DNA of 16,217 bases from an uncultured Propionibacteriaceae bacterium (GTDB lineage: Bacteria; Actinomycetota; Actinomycetes; Propionibacteriales; Propionibacteriaceae). The stretch is taken from NCBI GenBank assembly GCA_937859105.1, contig CALMAD010000282.1:1-16217 (forward strand), given 5' to 3'. How positions within the stretch are numbered: position 1 is the stretch's first letter; each line of letters opens with the position of its first letter. The position numbers and the translations under genes were made by a program. Below are positions 1-7,273 of this stretch, piece after piece. The notes under the pieces were generated by a model, which made no database searches, was not told the DNA's origin, and was given only the letters and a program-made list of their open reading frames with translations.

Positions 1-603
1 GACCAGGCCATCGTCATCGATCCCGGTGTCGAGGCGGCCGATACGGTGCGCTCGGCCCTCGCCGAGTACGGGCGCCGGGCGGCCGGCGTCCTGCTGACGC
101 ATGGACACGTTGACCACGTGGCGGACGCCGCGACCGTCGCCGACGAGGCCGGCGTCCCGGCGTGGCTGCACTCCGCGGACGTCGAACTGCTGGACGATCC
201 GGCCTCCGGCAACCCGATGATGGCCGCGATGATCGACCAACTCGGCGTGAGCGTCGGGACGCCGGCGGACCTGCGCACGATCGCCGGCGGGGAGTCGCTG
301 GAGGTCGCCGGACTGGCGTTCGAGGTCGTCCATGCGCCCGGGCACCGGCCCGGCTGCGTGATGTTCCGGCTGGGCGCGGACACGCCCGAGGAGATCGTGT
401 TTTCCGGCGACGTGCTGTTCGCCGGCTCCATCGGGAGGATGGACCTGCCCGGCGGCGATTCGCGCGCCATGACCGAGACGTTGAAGAATGTCGTGTTGCC
501 GCTGCCGGACGCCGCGGCCGTCCTGCCGGGCCACGGGCCCGCGACGACCATGGCGCGCGAGCGGTCCACGAACCCGTACCTGCAACCGTCGTACCTGAGG
601 TGA
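1..603 (+). CDS. MBL-fold metallo-hydrolase, glyoxalase II-like (5' end outside the window)
   Basis: The reading frame is open from base 1, so the N-terminus is missing; 200 residues and the TGA stop are present. It is a metallo-beta-lactamase-fold hydrolase, probably acting on a thioester such as an S-acyl-glutathione or S-acyl-mycothiol type substrate, though the substrate cannot be read from sequence. The metal ligands are visible, counted from base 1: HxHxDH at residues 34-39 (THGHVDH), a second histidine in HAPGH (111-115), the bridging Asp in SGD (about 137), and the last His in GHGP (about 178). The gene ends 2 bases before hisS, so the two are likely co-transcribed. An MBL-fold protein beside hisS is also seen in mycobacteria (known context). 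The fold is certain; a glyoxalase II role is only a family-level guess. Confidence 0.9.
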   Translation, partial: DQAIVIDPGVEAADTVRSALAEYGRRAAGVLLTHGHVDHVADAATVADEAGVPAWLHSADVELLDDPASGNPMMAAMIDQLGVSVGTPADLRTIAGGESLEVAGLAFEVVHAPGHRPGCVMFRLGADTPEEIVFSGDVLFAGSIGRMDLPGGDSRAMTETLKNVVLPLPDAAAVLPGHGPATTMARERSTNPYLQPSYLR

Positions 604-605
604 CC

Positions 606-1934
606 ATGAGGCCCATGCCGCTGTCCGGATTTCCCGAGTTCCTGCCCGCGGGGCGGATCGTCGAGCAGGCCGTCCTCGACTCGCTGCGCTCCACGTTCGA
701 GTTGCACGGGTTCGCGTCCGTGGAGACGCGGGCCGTCGAGACCATGGACCAGTTGACGCGCAAAGGCGAGATCGACAAGGAGGTCTACGTCGTCCGGCGG
801 ATCCACGCGGCGTCCGACGATCGCGACGAGCTCGGCCTGCACTTCGATCTGACCGTGCCGTTCGCCCGCTACGTGCTGGAGCACGCCGGGCACCTGCAGT
901 TCCCGTTCCGGCGGTACCAGATCCAGAAGGTGTGGCGGGGGGAGCGGCCGCAGGAGGGGCGCTACCGCGAGTTCTGCCAGGCGGACATCGACATCGTCGG
1001 GGCCGACACGCTGGCCGCGCACCACGACGTCGAGATCGCGCTCGTGATGCTGGAGGCGCTGGAGCGGCTGCACACCGACCTCGGTATCCCGCCCGTCGTG
1101 ATGCACGTCAACAACCGCAAGCTCGCCGAGGGGTTCTACCGCGGGCTCGGCGTCGAGGATCACCTCGCCGTGCTGCAGCGCGTCGACAAGCTCGACAGGA
1201 TCGGCCCGGACGCCGTGGCGGAGCTTCTCACCGACGAGTTGGGCATGGACGCCGCCGCCGCGGCGAAGTGCCTGGAGCTGGCGACGATCTCGGCGTCCGA
1301 CGGGTCGTTCGTCGACCGCGTGCGGGCGCTCGGCATCGAGCATCCGCTGCTGGACGAGGGGCTTGCTGCACTGGAGGACGTCGTCCGGGTGGCGGGGGAG
1401 GCCGTGCCCGGCCGCCTGGTCGCCGACCTGAAGATCGCGCGCGGGCTCGACTACTACACCGGCACCGTGTACGAGACGGAGATGGCCGGGTTCGAGTCGC
1501 TCGGGTCGATCTGCTCGGGCGGCCGGTACGACTCGCTGGCGTTCGACGGCAAGACGACGTACCCAGGCGTCGGCATCTCGGTGGGGGTGACGCGGATCCT
1601 GGCGCCGCTGATCGCCAAGGGGAGGCTGACGGCGTCGCGGACGGTGCCGACCGTCGTGCTCGTGGCCGTCGACAACGAGGACGCCCGCGGCGTGGCCATG
1701 GCGACCGCGGCCCGGTTGCGGGCGCGGGGGATCGCGACGGAGGTCGCCCCGAAGGCGGACAAGTTCGGCAAGCAGATCCGCTACGCCGACCGGCGGGGGA
1801 TCCCGTTCGTCTGGTTCAGCTCCGGCGAGGTGAAGGACATCCGCTCCGGCGAGCAGGTTCCCGCCGACCCCGACGCGTGGACGCCGCCCGACGCCGACCG
1901 GCGTCCGGGGGTGGCGGCGGCCGCCGCCGACTGA
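606..1934 (+). CDS. hisS: Histidyl-tRNA synthetase
   Basis: Charges tRNA(His) with histidine in the cytoplasm; class II aminoacyl-tRNA synthetase, 442 residues with the chosen start. The catalytic core shows the motif 1-side sequence LHFDLTVPFARY, motif 2 around RYQIQKVWRGERPQEGRYRE (Arg111), the HisRS-specific RGLDYYTG loop (Arg279-Gly286), GGRYDSLA, and the motif 3 region PGVGISVGVTRI. A C-terminal anticodon-binding domain follows, containing KADKFGKQIRYAD. Starts at GTG 600, ATG 606 and ATG 615 are all in frame. ATG 606 gives MRPMPLSGFPEF, matching the usual length before the conserved PLSGFPE, and does not overlap the upstream stop. It follows the MBL gene by 2 bases, probably as an operon. 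A perfect hairpin begins 13 bases after the stop. Confidence 0.97.
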   Translation: MRPMPLSGFPEFLPAGRIVEQAVLDSLRSTFELHGFASVETRAVETMDQLTRKGEIDKEVYVVRRIHAASDDRDELGLHFDLTVPFARYVLEHAGHLQFPFRRYQIQKVWRGERPQEGRYREFCQADIDIVGADTLAAHHDVEIALVMLEALERLHTDLGIPPVVMHVNNRKLAEGFYRGLGVEDHLAVLQRVDKLDRIGPDAVAELLTDELGMDAAAAAKCLELATISASDGSFVDRVRALGIEHPLLDEGLAALEDVVRVAGEAVPGRLVADLKIARGLDYYTGTVYETEMAGFESLGSICSGGRYDSLAFDGKTTYPGVGISVGVTRILAPLIAKGRLTASRTVPTVVLVAVDNEDARGVAMATAARLRARGIATEVAPKADKFGKQIRYADRRGIPFVWFSSGEVKDIRSGEQVPADPDAWTPPDADRRPGVAAAAAD

Positions 1935-1947
1935 GGGCGTTTCTACC

Positions 1948-1981
1948 TGACGTTCTCCACACTGGGGTGTGGAGAACGTCA
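1948..1981 (+). terminator. Perfect 15-bp hairpin behind hisS, probable terminator
   Basis: Bases 1948-1962 (TGACGTTCTCCACAC) pair perfectly with 1967-1981 (GTGTGGAGAACGTCA) around a TGGG loop. It starts 13 bases past the hisS stop. No U-tract follows, so on paper it is a stem-only terminator or an mRNA 3'-end stabiliser, which is not unusual in high-GC actinobacteria. Related hairpins follow citB (minus strand) and aspS. Confidence 0.65.
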
Positions 1982-2184
1982 CACGGCCTCGGCTGCTGCG
2001 ATCCGTGGCGCTCCCGTGCGCGCGGCGTCCTGATGCGTCGGGATTCGTCGGGGAGAGCGGGACTGTGGGCTGCACGGAGCGGACGCCTGCGGCGCGGGTC
2101 GGCCGGTCCAGGTCACCGGGCTTGGAGGCGTGGATGCACGTTGTTCCGTCGTGGGTCGCGGGGGCGTCCCGGTGCCAGGGTGTG

Positions 2185-2218
2185 TGACAAAACCCACACC
2201 AGGGTGTGGACCATGTCA
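2185..2218 (-). terminator. Hairpin plus U-run behind citB, probable intrinsic terminator
   Basis: Read on the minus strand, a CCACAC / GTGTGG stem with a CCTG loop is followed by GTTTTGT, 31 bases past the citB stop at 2242. The symmetry extends to outer TGAC/GTCA arms (2185-2188 and 2215-2218) across 5-base non-pairing spacers. Of the three related hairpins in the window this is the only one with a U-run, and only for minus-strand transcripts, which fits termination of citAB. Confidence 0.6.
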
Positions 2219-2241
2219 GGTAGAAACGCACACGGGGCGCG

Positions 2242-2901
2242 TCAGGGACCCCAGGTGTACCGGTGCTCGGGGCGTCCGGTGGAGCCGTAGCGCAGAGAGA
2301 GCGAGACGGAGCCGTCGGCGACCAGATCCGACAGGTAGCGCTGCGCTGTCGCGCGCGATACGCCCAGGGCCTCGGCGACCGCGGCGGCGGTGAGGGACGC
2401 CTCGGCGTCCTTGAGCAGGCGCGTCACCGCGTCGGCGGTCACCGCCGACCGCCCTTTGGGAAGGTGTTTCACCGGTTTCGGCCGCAGCTGTGCCGCGAGG
2501 GCGTCGATCTCCGGCTGCCCCGGGGCGGTGAGGGCCGCGGCGGCGTCCACATAGCGCGCGTAGGCGGCGACTCGCTCCAGCAGGACGGGCATGTCGAACG
2601 GCTTCACGATGTATCCGACCGCGCCGCGCGCCAGCGCCCGGCGCACGGTCTCGGGCGCGTCCGCGGCGGTCACCATCATGACGGAGGCGTCCGAGGCGCC
2701 GATCAGGTCGGTCCCGCTGCCGTCGGGCAGGTACTCGTCGGCGAGCACCAGGTCGACGGGCTCCGCGGCCAGGCGGGCGCGGGCCTCCGCGAGGGTGGTG
2801 GCGCGCCCGACGACCTCGCACGACCGCAGCCGGGCCAGCGCGGCCGCGTGGACCTCCGCCACCCGGAAGTCGTCGTCCACCACCAGCACCCGCACGGTCA
2901 T
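2242..2901 (-). CDS. citB: CitB/DpiA-type response regulator of citrate utilisation
   Basis: Response regulator of 219 residues, partner of the CitA kinase encoded just upstream. The receiver domain (residues 1 to about 115) shows the acidic cluster VVDDD (Asp9-Asp11), the phospho-acceptor Asp55 in LADEYLPDGSG, Thr78, and Lys100 in KPF. A linker leads to a C-terminal DNA-binding region (about 150-216) with a helix-turn-helix, LGVSRATAQRYLSDL, followed by GRPEHRY, the arrangement of the CitB/DcuR class. ATG 2901 overlaps the citA stop in an ATGA junction, so the two are translationally coupled. When phosphorylated it should bind the citA-citM divergent region and activate the citrate lyase operon; this is inferred from family and position. 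It could in principle respond to another di- or tricarboxylate, but the linked genes argue for citrate. Confidence 0.9.
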   Translation of the reverse strand: MTVRVLVVDDDFRVAEVHAAALARLRSCEVVGRATTLAEARARLAAEPVDLVLADEYLPDGSGTDLIGASDASVMMVTAADAPETVRRALARGAVGYIVKPFDMPVLLERVAAYARYVDAAAALTAPGQPEIDALAAQLRPKPVKHLPKGRSAVTADAVTRLLKDAEASLTAAAVAEALGVSRATAQRYLSDLVADGSVSLSLRYGSTGRPEHRYTWGP

Positions 2902-4652
2902 GGCCGGCCCCCTTCCTCGTCGATCCCCGGCTCCTCAGCGCCCCCCGGGCTCCCAGCGCTCCCCGGGCTCCCCGGGCTCGCCGGGCTCCCCGGACTCGCC
3001 GGGCTCCCCAGAGCACCCGCACCCCTCGCGCCCTCCGCCCCCGGACGCCTGAGCACGCCGGCCAGCCGCCCCCCGAACGCGGCCCCGTGATCCTCGCCGG
3101 AGCGCTGCAGGAGTTCGACATCTCCGCCGTGACGGCGCGCGGTCACTCGCGCCAGGGCGAGCCCGATGCCGTGGGACGCCCGGTCGCCGGGTTTCGTCGT
3201 CCACCCCTGCGCGAAGACGTCGTCGGCGTCCGCCTCCGCCACCCCGTCGCCGCTGTCGACGACGTGGAAGACGAGGTCCGGACCGTCCGACAGCACCGTG
3301 ACCTCGACCCAGGCCGGACGCCTCCCACCCCCGGACGCCGCCCGAAGAGCGTTGTCGATCAGGTTTCCGAGGACCGTGACCGCGTCGAGCGGGCTCGCCA
3401 GGCGGCCTTCGACCCACGTCTGGTCGGTGACGCGCAGTTCTACGCCCTGCTCGGACGCCACGGCCCCCTTGGCCGCGAGGATGCCCCGAAGATACGGGTC
3501 CGCCAGGCCGTCACCGTGGCCGGTCGCCCCGGACAACTCGTCCAGGTACGCGCGCGCCGCGTCGGCGTCCCCGAGGTGCAGCATGCCCGACAGCGCGTGG
3601 AGGCGGTTCGTGTACTCGTGCGCTTGCGCCCTGAGCGCGTCGGTCAGGGCGCGGGTCGCCTCGAGTTCGCGCCCCAGGTCGTCGAGGTCGGTGCGGTCGG
3701 TCAGCGTCACCACGGCGCCGATGTCGCGGCCCAGCCTCCGGACGTCCACGCGGCGCGCCACCAGCACGCGTTCCCCGAGCACGAGCAGGCGTCCGGCATC
3801 GGAGGCGACGGCGTCCGGGCTCAACAACTCCGCGACGGCCGGCGGCAGGCCGGCCTCCCGGACGCCGACCCCGGTCGGGATGGGCGTCCCGAGGTAGTCG
3901 CGGGCAGCCTGGTTGGCGAGTCGGATGCGTCCGGACTGGTCGACGCCCACCACCCCGGCGAGCGCGCCGCTGAACACGGCGGCGTGCTCGAGCAGCAGGT
4001 CGGCCATCTCGTCGAGCTCGAGCCCGTGGGTCATACGGCGCAGGCGCCGCGTCTGGAGCCCGATGATCAGCGCGCTGATCGCGAACGCGGCCAGCCCCAC
4101 CGACAGCAGGACGACCGCGAGGCGGCGTTGCAGGGCGTTCACGGCGCTGATCGCGATGCCGACCGACACCGAGCCGATGACCTGCCCGGACGCCGACCGC
4201 AGCGGCACCTTCCCGCGCGCGGACAGCCCGAGCGTCCCGCGCTCGATGCCGACGACCTCCCCGCCGGAGAGCGGCACGGACGGATCGGTGCTCACCCGCT
4301 GGCCGACCAGCGCCGGGTTGGGGTGGCTGTACCGGATCCCGTCGTCGTCGGTCACCACGAGGTAGAGAGCCTGCGTCCGGGCGCGCAGCACCTCGGCGGC
4401 GGCCTGCGCGGGGCCGGTCGGGCTCGGCGGGCCCGCCAGCACCCAGGAGGCGAAGCGCGGATCCGCGGACGCCGATCGTGCGATCGCCAGCGCCTGCTGC
4501 TCGCTGAGGGACTCGGTGCTGCGGCGCGCGGCGGCGAGGGCGCCCACCAGCGACACGACGGTCACGAACGCGGTCAAGCAGAGCACCATCAAGAGGATGC
4601 GCGACCGCCAGGTGAGACCTCGGGCTCGCGCTCCCCGGGCACCGCTGCTCAT
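2898..4652 (-). CDS. citA: CitA/DpiB-type citrate sensor histidine kinase
   Basis: Membrane sensor kinase, 584 residues from ATG 4652. Order: basic N-terminus; TM1 (about 19-42); periplasmic-type PAS/Cache domain (43-170); TM2 (about 178-200); cytoplasmic PAS (about 210-320); Spo0B-like helix with phospho-acceptor His345 (QAHEYTNRLH); HATPase domain with N box NLIDNAL (430-436), DSGDG (466-470) and HGIGLAL (494-500). In the sensor domain Arg107-x-x-His110 and Arg146-x-Lys148 reproduce the residues and spacing of the citrate pocket of Klebsiella CitA (R66/H69/R107/K109, known from its structure). The RGK at 146-148 separates it from fumarate-sensing DcuS. Start choice: TTGCGC-17-TACAGT lies 7 bases before ATG 4652, giving a leaderless message; in-frame GTG 4718 and ATG 4715 only add polar residues. 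The tail after residue 547 is a Gly-Ser-Pro repeat. It overlaps citB by 4 bases. Confidence 0.9.
   Translation of the reverse strand: MSSGARGARARGLTWRSRILLMVLCLTAFVTVVSLVGALAAARRSTESLSEQQALAIARSASADPRFASWVLAGPPSPTGPAQAAAEVLRARTQALYLVVTDDDGIRYSHPNPALVGQRVSTDPSVPLSGGEVVGIERGTLGLSARGKVPLRSASGQVIGSVSVGIAISAVNALQRRLAVVLLSVGLAAFAISALIIGLQTRRLRRMTHGLELDEMADLLLEHAAVFSGALAGVVGVDQSGRIRLANQAARDYLGTPIPTGVGVREAGLPPAVAELLSPDAVASDAGRLLVLGERVLVARRVDVRRLGRDIGAVVTLTDRTDLDDLGRELEATRALTDALRAQAHEYTNRLHALSGMLHLGDADAARAYLDELSGATGHGDGLADPYLRGILAAKGAVASEQGVELRVTDQTWVEGRLASPLDAVTVLGNLIDNALRAASGGGRRPAWVEVTVLSDGPDLVFHVVDSGDGVAEADADDVFAQGWTTKPGDRASHGIGLALARVTARRHGGDVELLQRSGEDHGAAFGGRLAGVLRRPGAEGARGAGALGSPASPGSPASPGSPGSAGSPGGAEEPGIDEEGGRP
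2943..3012. repeat. Imperfect 9-bp tandem repeat encoding Gly-Ser-Pro tail of CitA
   Basis: The plus strand shows repeated GGGCTCCCC / GGGCTCGCC-type units. On the minus strand they encode (G/A)-S-(P/A) triplets at CitA residues 549-570, just after the ATPase domain and before an acidic end. The unit length is a multiple of three, so copy-number change would alter tail length without shifting frame. Confidence 0.75.
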
Positions 4653-4811
4653 GGTGAGGACTGTACGGATGGACGCTCGTGAGCGCAATGAGCACAACTG
4701 GTTGTATGCGGACATCACCGCTTGTGTGCAGAACGGTGCCCGGGCGTTTTCCGGGCGTTACTCTTAGCCCGACGCGGGGAGACCTGCGTTCCGAGATCAA
4801 AGGAGAGCTCG
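4653..4811. promoter_or_regulatory. Divergent citA-citM control region
   Basis: This 159-base region separates divergent citA and citM. For citA (minus strand): -35 TTGCGC (4688-4683), 17-base spacer, -10 TACAGT (4665-4660), 7 bases from the ATG. For citM: a -10-like TACTCT (4759-4764) without a good -35, as expected for an activated promoter. Candidate operators are a dyad ACAAC-TG-GTTGT at 4694-4705, just upstream of the citA -35, and a direct repeat CGGGCGTT at 4741-4748 and 4752-4759, spaced 11 bases (one helical turn), covering the citM -35 position. GCCCGG (4738-4743) and CCGGGC (4751-4756) could also form a stem. CitB binding is the obvious expectation but is inference. A strong ribosome binding site, AAAGGAGA, precedes citM. 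Confidence 0.55.
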
Positions 4812-6158
4812 ATGTTGGCAATGTGGGGATTGCTGATCGTCATCATTTTCATGGTGTTGATCATGACGAGGCTGACCTCGCCGTTCACGGCGCTGGTTCT
4901 GTCGCCCGTCATCGTGGGTCTGGTGGCGGGTTTCGCCAACCAATTGGGCGCTTTTGCGCTCGCGGGAGTCGTCGGCAGCAAGACGGAAGCGACGGACAAG
5001 GGCGTGGCGCCCACCGTCGTTATGTTGATGTTCGCGATTCTTTTCTTCGGATTGATGTTGACCGCGGGATTGTTCGATCCGCTGGTGCATTTCATCCTGC
5101 GCATCGTTCAGGGAGACCCGCTGAAGGTGCTCGTCGGAACCGCGATTCTCGCCTCGGCCGTGTCGGTCGACGGCGACGGCTCGACCACCACGATGATCGT
5201 GTGTTCGGCCATGATTCCGGTCTACAAGAAGCTGAACATGAAGATGATGGACCTGGCGGTCATCATCATCCTCGCGAACTCGATCATGAACCTGCTGCCC
5301 TGGGGCGGCCCGACGGCCCGCATCATCGCCGCCCTCAAGGTCGACGAGGGTGAACTCCTGCGCAAGATCCTGCCCGGCATGGCCATCGCCATCGTGTGGG
5401 TCATCATCGTCGCGGTGCTGCGCGGTCTCTCCGAGCGCAAGCGGTTGGGGATCGTGGCGTTGTCGCCGGAGGAAATCGCCGGCCTGCGCGCGAACCTGAA
5501 CGACGAGGAAGGCGACTCCCTCAAACGGCCGAAGATGATCTGGGTCAACCTGCTGCTGACGCTGCTCGTGATGACGTACCTGATCTTCGGCGGCATGTGG
5601 ATCATTCCGAAGATTCCGTCGGCGATCATCTTCATGGTCGCGTTCGCCATCGCGCTCCTGATCAACTACCGCAAGCTGTCCGACCAGCGCAAGATCGTCG
5701 AGGAGCACGGCGCGAACGCCATGCACGTGGTCACCATGGTGCTGGCCGCTGGCATCTTCATGGGCATCCTGAACCAGTCGCACATGTCCACGGCGATGGG
5801 CGAATGGCTGGCCAACGTGGTGCCGTCCTCGATGGCGAGCCACTGGGGCCTGGTCGTCGCACTGGCGTCCGTCCCCGGCACCTTCATGCTGAGCAACGAC
5901 GCGTTCTACCTCGGCGTGCTGCCGATCCTGTCCCGCACCGGTGAGCAGTACGGCTTCTCGGCGATGGACATGGCGGTCGCCTCCACGACCGGCCAGGCCT
6001 TCCACCTGCTCAGCCCGCTGGTCGGCTTCATCTACCTGCTGCTGCACCTGACCGGGGTCGATATGGGCACCTGGCAACGCAAGTCGGCGAAGTGGGCGAT
6101 CGGCACGTTCGTGGTCTTCCTGTTCAGCATCGCCACATTCGGCGGCGTGCGCCTCTAG
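4812..6158 (+). CDS. citM: CitMHS-family metal-citrate:proton symporter
   Basis: Inner-membrane transporter of 448 residues, about a dozen hydrophobic segments, of the CitMHS family (TC 2.A.11), whose members import citrate complexed to divalent metal (Mg2+ in Bacillus CitM, Ca2+ in CitH). Family landmarks are SVDGDGSTTT (118-127) and NLLPWGGPTAR (160-170). It starts at ATG 4812 behind AAAGGAGA (4799-4806, 5-base gap) and opens directly with a membrane segment; an earlier in-frame start at 4722 would add a polar leader and lacks such a site. It is first in the citrate lyase operon and supplies its substrate. Use of a CitMHS carrier in a citrate fermentation cluster has precedent in Enterococcus. 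The first 100 or so codons use more A/T-ending codons than neighbouring genes. The metal preference cannot be read here. Confidence 0.92.
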   Translation: MLAMWGLLIVIIFMVLIMTRLTSPFTALVLSPVIVGLVAGFANQLGAFALAGVVGSKTEATDKGVAPTVVMLMFAILFFGLMLTAGLFDPLVHFILRIVQGDPLKVLVGTAILASAVSVDGDGSTTTMIVCSAMIPVYKKLNMKMMDLAVIIILANSIMNLLPWGGPTARIIAALKVDEGELLRKILPGMAIAIVWVIIVAVLRGLSERKRLGIVALSPEEIAGLRANLNDEEGDSLKRPKMIWVNLLLTLLVMTYLIFGGMWIIPKIPSAIIFMVAFAIALLINYRKLSDQRKIVEEHGANAMHVVTMVLAAGIFMGILNQSHMSTAMGEWLANVVPSSMASHWGLVVALASVPGTFMLSNDAFYLGVLPILSRTGEQYGFSAMDMAVASTTGQAFHLLSPLVGFIYLLLHLTGVDMGTWQRKSAKWAIGTFVVFLFSIATFGGVRL

Positions 6159-6186
6159 GCTGGTGCACGACCAAAGGGGGTCGCTC

Positions 6187-7254
6187 ATGGACGCCGCGCC
6201 GGCACTGTCGGTCGTCAGCGTCGCACACGACCCCGACGATCTCGTCCCGGTCCGGGCCCTGCTCGCCGAGCAGGGCCTGGGCCTCGACGACGACGTCGAG
6301 TTGTTCGTCACCGCGCACCGCGGCGACGACCTCGTCGGGTGCATGGGGCTGGCCGGCAACGTCGTGAAGTGCTCCGCGATCAGCGACGACGAGCGGGGCT
6401 TCGGGTTGAGCGCCCGGCTGATGCAAGAGGTCACCTACCAGGCCCTCGACCGGGGCCGCTCCCATCTGTTCGTCTACACCAAGCCCACGAACCGCCGCGT
6501 GTTCGAGTCGTTGGGCTTCACGTTCCTCGCGGAGGTGCCCGGCACCCTCGTCCTGCTGGAGAACACCCCGTTCGGGCTCGCCCGCACCTGCCGGCAACTG
6601 CGGCGTCACGACTACGTGCCGGCCACCCGCGTCGGCGTCGCCGTGCTGAACGCGAACCCGTTCACGCGTGGCCACGAGTACCTGGTGCGCACCGCCGCCC
6701 AGAACGTCGACGTGCTGCACGTCTGGGTCGTCTCCGAGGACGCCTCGATGTTCTCCGCCGACGAGCGCTTCGAGCTCGTGCGCGCCGGCTGCGCGGCCGT
6801 CCCCGAGGGGGATCGCATCCGAGTCCGGCGGGGCACCGACTACACCGTGAGCCGGGCGACGTTCCCCAGCTACTTCCTCGGCGACGAGGCCGAGATCGTG
6901 CGCGGGGCCGCCGGGCTCGACCTCCAACTGTTCCGCGAGCATCTCGGGCCGGCGATCGGCGCGACGGACCGCTTCGTCGGCACCGAACCCCTGTCGCCCA
7001 TCACGAACCTGTACAACCAGGAGATGCACCACTGGCTCGAGGAGTCGGCGTCGGCGTCCCCGACCATCCGCGTCCACGAGATCGAGCGCGTCGCCGTCGG
7101 CGACGCTCCGGTCTCGGCGAGCCGCGTCCGCGCGCTGTTCGCAGCCGGACGCCTCGACGAGTTGGACGCCCTCGTGCCGCCCACGACACTCGCGTACCTG
7201 CGCGCTCGCGCGCACACCGGCCAGACGTCACCGACGCCATCAGTGAAGAAGTGA
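6187..7254 (+). CDS. citC: [Citrate (pro-3S)-lyase] ligase
   Basis: Acetylates the thiol of the 2'-(5''-triphosphoribosyl)-3'-dephospho-CoA group on CitD using ATP and acetate, turning apo-active lyase into the active acetyl form. It has 355 residues: an N-terminal GNAT-like region (about 1-125, including YTKPTNRRVFESLGF) and a C-terminal nucleotidyltransferase domain with NANPFTRGHEYLV (nucleotide-binding TRGH at 160-163) and the terminal VSASRVR (309-315) equivalent to the ISxxxxR-type motif of this superfamily. Start ATG 6187 follows AAAGGGGG with a 6-base gap; an in-frame GTG at 6163 has no such site. It lies 28 bases after citM and 19 before citD, in one operon. Length and both domains fit CitC well. 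Confidence 0.93.
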   Translation: MDAAPALSVVSVAHDPDDLVPVRALLAEQGLGLDDDVELFVTAHRGDDLVGCMGLAGNVVKCSAISDDERGFGLSARLMQEVTYQALDRGRSHLFVYTKPTNRRVFESLGFTFLAEVPGTLVLLENTPFGLARTCRQLRRHDYVPATRVGVAVLNANPFTRGHEYLVRTAAQNVDVLHVWVVSEDASMFSADERFELVRAGCAAVPEGDRIRVRRGTDYTVSRATFPSYFLGDEAEIVRGAAGLDLQLFREHLGPAIGATDRFVGTEPLSPITNLYNQEMHHWLEESASASPTIRVHEIERVAVGDAPVSASRVRALFAAGRLDELDALVPPTTLAYLRARAHTGQTSPTPSVKK

Positions 7255-7273
7255 AGAGGAAAGGAGTCAGGCC

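Larger units (their letters stand above)
1937..2229. repeat. 293-bp interval bounded by a 48-bp imperfect inverted repeat, no gene inside
   Basis: Bases 1937-1984 and the reverse complement of 2182-2229 agree at 37 of 48 positions, including an exact 15-base end (GCGTTTCTACCTGAC), TCCACAC, GGTGTGG and GTCACAC. Each end also folds on itself. Between the arms (about 1985-2181) I see no convincing reading frame, tRNA or other element: the short open frames there are arginine/proline/glycine-rich without family features. It can be read as two convergent copies of a terminator-like repeat, one behind hisS and one behind citB, or as a small non-autonomous (MITE-like) element with terminal inverted repeats. 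I find no obvious target-site duplication (flanks CTGAGG and ACACGG), which favours the first reading. Confidence 0.6.

Noticed and set aside
162..605. A longer HisRS with about 148 extra N-terminal residues
   Set aside because: The extension lies inside the MBL-fold gene in another frame and is arginine-rich; HisRS proteins begin just before PLSGFPE.
2943..3012. Phase-variable switch in citA
   Set aside because: The repeat unit is 9 bp, so slippage keeps the frame; it can alter length but not switch the gene off.
4797..6434. A 545-codon minus-strand open frame across citM
   Set aside because: It is antisense to a clear transporter; His/Asp/Arg/Gln-rich low-complexity content is the reverse complement of hydrophobic codons.
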